From Candidatus Binatia bacterium (GTDB taxonomy: Bacteria > Desulfobacterota > Binatia > UBA1149 > JAJCZL01), in contig JANQEO010000180.1 in NCBI GenBank assembly GCA_028278325.1, positions 1 to 64,000 on the forward strand: 64,000 bases of DNA, read 5' to 3'. The number at the start of each line of letters is the position of its first letter. Within the stretch, counting starts at the first letter, position 1. The translations under genes were made by a program, and so were the position numbers. The notes under the pieces were generated by a model that was not told the DNA's origin, ran no database searches, and saw only the letters and a list, made by a program, of their open reading frames with translations. Below are positions 60,956 through 64,000 of this stretch, in pieces.

Positions 60956-62617
60956 GTGAACCGCTATCTGTTCTATTTCCTGCTGCTGGTCGGCGTGGGA
61001 CTGCGGCTGGCACTCTTGTTGAGCTACGACCTCGTCAATGGGGGGGAAGTCGACGTCTATCTGGCCGATGAAGGCATAGTGGGCCTGATGGGGAAGCACA
61101 TCGTCGAAGGCGTTAGTCTTCCGATCTTCTTCTACGGTCAGCACTACCTGGGTGCCCTCGAGGCCTACCTCGCTGCACTGAGTTTCACGTTCTTCGAGCC
61201 GAGCTTTCTTTCTCTGCGTGGCACGACAGTCGCCTTGTCGCTCCTACTGCCTCTGCTCGTTTACCGATTCGCCTATCGGCGATACTCGGTAACTGCAGCA
61301 CGTTGGGCCACGGTGCTGGTCGCGTGCGCGCCCATGTACTTTCTCCAGTGGAACATCAAGGCGCGAGGTGGGTTTATGGAGCACCTGGTCCTGGTGATGC
61401 TGGTGATGACGCTGTTCTGGAGATTCTTCCTGGAGCACGACCGCAGCCACCGTGTAGGACTGCTCCTAGGTCTTACCCTGGGGGTGGCCTTGTGGGTGAA
61501 TCAGTTGATGCTGACCTACGTGTTCTTGATAGCGGCCCTCTTGTGGTTCGAACGGCGCGACCGGCGGGGCATCGCCGCCCTGGCAGCCGGAATACTGTTG
61601 GGCGCGTCGCTGCTGATCGCTTACAATGTCGCAAACCCCCTGGCGACCTTCCGGACTCTTGGCCGCAAGGCCGTCGTGCTGAACCGAGTCCCCGTCGAGG
61701 AGCGTGACGAGAGCTGGCTTGCCAAGGGCGTGGCGAAACGCGTCGAGGCGTTGACTCAGGGCGCGGACAAACTCGGTCTTGTGTTCGGTGTGCCGCCGAG
61801 AGCCGGCGTAGTGGAGTTGGGGCTCACGGCCGAGGCACGGAAAGACACGGGCCTGTCTCGAGTCAGGAGGTTCGGCTTCCTGGTGCCGGCGGTGTTCTTC
61901 GGGGTGGCACTTTGGGCCTGCCGGCCCCGCAAGGGGCGGTTGGGCTGGGAACGTCCCGGCTCCGATCAACTGCTCGGCTTGTTCGTGCTCGCCACGGTCG
62001 TGGTGGGGTACGTCTCCCCCCGCTACATGTTGCCCGTATACCCCATTGCAGCGGTCATGGCGGGAGCGCTAATCGCCCGAATGACCGGACCTCGTCGTCG
62101 CTTGTTGTATGCCGGCGTTGCGGCGGTGCTGGCTTTCAATACCGCGAGTTGGGTGGATGCGATGACGCGTGCCGGCTCAGGAGATGAGCGCCGCATCGAA
62201 TCCCTCCTCGATGAGCTGAAGCGGCTCGATCTGACGAGGTGCTACTCGGCGGGTCCCCTGTACCATGTGGTGTTCGCGAGCGGAGAGGAGGTCGTCATAT
62301 CTCCGCTGCAGAAGGATCGCTATCCTCGGTATGGCGAGATCGTCGCCAGAACCGAGAGGATTTGTTACATCTACCGAGATGATCAGCGCTCGAAGCGTCA
62401 GCATGTTGCGTTCATGAAGCTCTTGGAGGACGAGCAGGTGGCGTACGAGACCGATGCTACGGAATCGTACAGGATTCTTCATTCGTTCGCGCCGCGCACC
62501 GCCCTTACGGGCGATGCCGTCGCTGCGGTGCGCAAGCAGGAGCGCGTTCACGTTACGATAGGAGGCGCATTGAAAGCTCTCAGGGAGGACGGGGATGAGC
62601 CTGATCGAGAAGATTAA
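60956..62617 (+). CDS. GT39/ArnT-like membrane glycosyltransferase
   Basis: 553 residues from GTG 60956 with a weak RBS. The first helix is YLFYFLLLVGVGLRLALLL, the first extracytoplasmic loop holds ADEGIVGLMGKHI with the acidic pair expected of polyprenyl-phosphate-sugar-dependent transferases, and at least nine more helices follow to about residue 385. The C-terminal ~150 residues are soluble. It probably uses the lipid-linked sugar made by the upstream GT2 enzyme. The stop lies inside the next gene (23-base overlap). Confidence 0.83.
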   Translation: MNRYLFYFLLLVGVGLRLALLLSYDLVNGGEVDVYLADEGIVGLMGKHIVEGVSLPIFFYGQHYLGALEAYLAALSFTFFEPSFLSLRGTTVALSLLLPLLVYRFAYRRYSVTAARWATVLVACAPMYFLQWNIKARGGFMEHLVLVMLVMTLFWRFFLEHDRSHRVGLLLGLTLGVALWVNQLMLTYVFLIAALLWFERRDRRGIAALAAGILLGASLLIAYNVANPLATFRTLGRKAVVLNRVPVEERDESWLAKGVAKRVEALTQGADKLGLVFGVPPRAGVVELGLTAEARKDTGLSRVRRFGFLVPAVFFGVALWACRPRKGRLGWERPGSDQLLGLFVLATVVVGYVSPRYMLPVYPIAAVMAGALIARMTGPRRRLLYAGVAAVLAFNTASWVDAMTRAGSGDERRIESLLDELKRLDLTRCYSAGPLYHVVFASGEEVVISPLQKDRYPRYGEIVARTERICYIYRDDQRSKRQHVAFMKLLEDEQVAYETDATESYRILHSFAPRTALTGDAVAAVRKQERVHVTIGGALKALREDGDEPDRED

Positions 62618-63890
62618 CGGCGGAGAGGCGCGCGCGGGGGTAGTAGGTCTCGGATACGTCGGGCTGCCGCTGGCGGTAGAGCTGGCCCATTCCGGTCTCC
62701 ACGTGACCGGGATAGACGTACAGCAGGCCAAGATCGACAGCATTCTGGCGGGCAAGTCTTACGTTCTCGACGTTCCTTCCGAGCGGGTGGCCGCGCTGGT
62801 GGACGGCGGCAAGCTGACGGCGACCACGGACTTCTCCGCCGTGGCCGAACTGGACACCATCAATGTTTGTGTGCCCACGCCTTTGCGCAAGACGCGTGAG
62901 CCGGATCTGTCCTTCGTCGTGGAGGCGGTCAAGACCTTGGCGGGCAGCATGCGAGCCGGCCAGCTCTTGATACTGGAGAGCACGACCTATCCGGGCACGA
63001 CACAGGAGATAGTCATCCCGATACTCGAGGAAGCCGGGCTGCGCCCGGGCACGGATGTCGATGTGGCGTTCTCTCCCGAGCGCACCGATCCCGGCAACGT
63101 GGCGTACTCCACCCGCACTATACCCAAGGTCGTGGGGGGGCTGGACCAGGGTGCGACGGACGCGGCTTGCGCGTTGTACTCTCGCTGTATTGACGAGGTC
63201 GTGCCCGTGAGTTCTCCGCGGGTGGCCGAGATGGTCAAGCTGCTCGAGAACACCTTCCGGGCTGTGAACGTCGCGCTCGTCAACGAGATGGCGATGATGT
63301 GTGACAGTCTGGGCCTGGACGTCTGGGAAGTTATCGACGCAGCGGCCACCAAGCCTTTCGGTTTCATGCCTTTCTATCCCGGACCCGGTCTCGGCGGCCA
63401 CTGTATACCCGTTGACCCCCAATACCTGACATGGAAGGCGAGGGCGGAGGGTTTCGAGCCCCGCTTCATCGAGTTGGCGGCCCAGATCAATTCTCAAAAG
63501 CCGATGTTCGTCGTAACCAAGGTCGTGGAGGCCCTCAACGACAGAAAGAAGGCGCTGAACGGTTCCAAGGTTCTGGCGTTGGGGGTCGCATACAAGAAAG
63601 ACACGAACGATGTGCGGGAGTCTCCCTCCCTGGATGTAATGTCGTTGTTGGCCAGAGGAGGGGCGGAGGTCGCGTTCTCCGATCCCCTCGTGCCGTCGAT
63701 CGACCTCGACGGTCAGTTGCTGTCGTCGACTACGCTGACTCCCGAAGTCGTATCAGGCTTCGATGTGGTCGTGCTGCTCACGGATCATGCGGCCTACGAC
63801 CTACCGATGATCGCGCAAGCGGCCGACGTCGTGATCGACACGCGTAACGGTTTCCAGGGGCTCGATTCCCCGAAGGTCGTCCGCATCTGA
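62595..63890 (+). CDS. Nucleotide-sugar 6-dehydrogenase (UDP-GlcNAc/ManNAc type)
   Basis: 431 residues. GVVGLGYVGLPLAVELAHSG near residue 17 binds NAD; LESTTYPGTTQEI near 130, and the catalytic Cys in GPGLGGHCIPVDPQY near 259-273 match the UDP-glucose/GDP-mannose dehydrogenase family. The PFYPGPGLGGHCIP context is typical of WbpA/WbpO/WecC/TviB-type enzymes that make UDP-N-acetyl-hexosaminuronic acids. The EPS therefore probably contains an acidic amino-uronate. It overlaps the GT39-like stop by 23 bases. Confidence 0.93.
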   Translation: MSLIEKINGGEARAGVVGLGYVGLPLAVELAHSGLHVTGIDVQQAKIDSILAGKSYVLDVPSERVAALVDGGKLTATTDFSAVAELDTINVCVPTPLRKTREPDLSFVVEAVKTLAGSMRAGQLLILESTTYPGTTQEIVIPILEEAGLRPGTDVDVAFSPERTDPGNVAYSTRTIPKVVGGLDQGATDAACALYSRCIDEVVPVSSPRVAEMVKLLENTFRAVNVALVNEMAMMCDSLGLDVWEVIDAAATKPFGFMPFYPGPGLGGHCIPVDPQYLTWKARAEGFEPRFIELAAQINSQKPMFVVTKVVEALNDRKKALNGSKVLALGVAYKKDTNDVRESPSLDVMSLLARGGAEVAFSDPLVPSIDLDGQLLSSTTLTPEVVSGFDVVVLLTDHAAYDLPMIAQAADVVIDTRNGFQGLDSPKVVRI

Positions 63891-63895
63891 GAGAG

Positions 63896-64000
63896 GTGAG
63901 TAGCCCAGCCCGTCGCCGCATCGGTCTCGTGATAGGGCAGTTGTCGTACGGTGGGGCCGAGAGCCAGCTCTACGAGCTGGCCAAGGCGCTGGACGCGTCC
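63896..64000 (+). CDS. Family 4 glycosyltransferase, 3' truncated by the window edge
   Basis: 35 codons from GTG 63896, 5 bases after the dehydrogenase stop: after a short basic leader, IGLVIGQLSYGGAESQLYEL is the GT4 N-terminal strand and Gly-rich loop. The frame is open to the last base, so the gene continues outside the window. Confidence 0.75.
   Translation, partial: MSSPARRRIGLVIGQLSYGGAESQLYELAKALDAS

Noticed and set aside
1..64000. tRNA, rRNA, insertion sequences, integrases, toxin-antitoxin pairs
   Set aside because: I looked for transposase/integrase motifs and terminal repeats, and for CCA-ended cloverleafs, and saw none; a dedicated tRNA and IS search would be decisive.

Overview
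The window is GC-rich (about 60-65% by eye), densely coded and bacterial. It holds no rRNA, tRNA, CRISPR array, IS element or phage module that I can see. Long cysteine-rich disulphide-repeat proteins, TolB/PD40-like propeller proteins, many acyl-CoA dehydrogenases, sigma-54/NtrC regulation and Thr-type sulfatase-fold enzymes ending in 'LGY' suggest a deltaproteobacterial-type lineage (Myxococcota, Desulfobacterota or Candidatus Binatota). The serine-cycle/ethylmalonyl-CoA genes make Binatota my first guess, but this is inference and needs marker genes.

Region 1 (1-8.3 kb): the 3' part of a secreted Cys-rich repeat/propeller protein, two adjacent acyl-CoA dehydrogenases resembling an alpha2beta2 pair, an SGNH-like membrane protein and a second secreted propeller protein, closed by a strong hairpin. 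Region 2 (8.3-16.3 kb): two membrane sulfatase-fold enzymes, a FixJ/NarL-type response regulator, a GT2 glycosyltransferase and an ArnT/PMT-like glycosyltransferase, mostly on the minus strand.

Region 3 (16.3-27.5 kb) is central metabolism. Malate-CoA ligase (mtkA, mtkB), a FixX-like ferredoxin and a malyl-CoA/beta-methylmalyl-CoA lyase form one operon. After it come a small-molecule kinase divergent from a long-chain-type acyl-CoA dehydrogenase, metF, a cyclophilin lipoprotein, a luciferase-like oxidoreductase and an acyl-CoA dehydrogenase with the N-terminal extension and C-terminal features of (2S)-methylsuccinyl-CoA dehydrogenase. Together they point to glyoxylate/acetyl-CoA interconversion (serine cycle) and the ethylmalonyl-CoA pathway.

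Region 4 (27.6-30.9 kb) is regulatory. A sigma-54-type promoter precedes two small proteins, a degenerate histidine-kinase/phosphotransferase-like protein and an NtrC-type activator, ending at a terminator. A palindrome and a near-consensus sigma-54 promoter (TGGCAC-N5-TTGCT) then stand in front of region 5.

Region 5 (30.9-64 kb) is a large exopolysaccharide locus, all on the plus strand: ExeA-like ATPase with LysM, Wza-type export lipoprotein, Wzz-type co-polymerase with an Asn-Gly repeat tail, BY-kinase-like ATPase, O-antigen ligase/polymerase-like protein, GT4 and GT2 glycosyltransferases, DegT aminotransferase, an unusual fused sugar-phosphate transferase, SDR and Gfo/Idh oxidoreductases, Wzx-type flippase, an FG-GAP protein, three alkaline-phosphatase-superfamily enzymes, a GT39-like protein and a nucleotide-sugar dehydrogenase. 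The window ends inside another GT4 gene.

The strongest leads for something undescribed are: (a) the C-terminal 'RL..LGY' tag on four alkaline-phosphatase-superfamily enzymes, also carried by a 49-residue acidic ORF that overlaps the start of a fifth, tagless enzyme; (b) the phosphoglycosyl transferase fused to half of a CapD/PglF-type dehydratase; (c) the sigma-54/phosphotransfer module next to the EPS promoter; (d) the ferredoxin inside the malate-CoA ligase/lyase operon.
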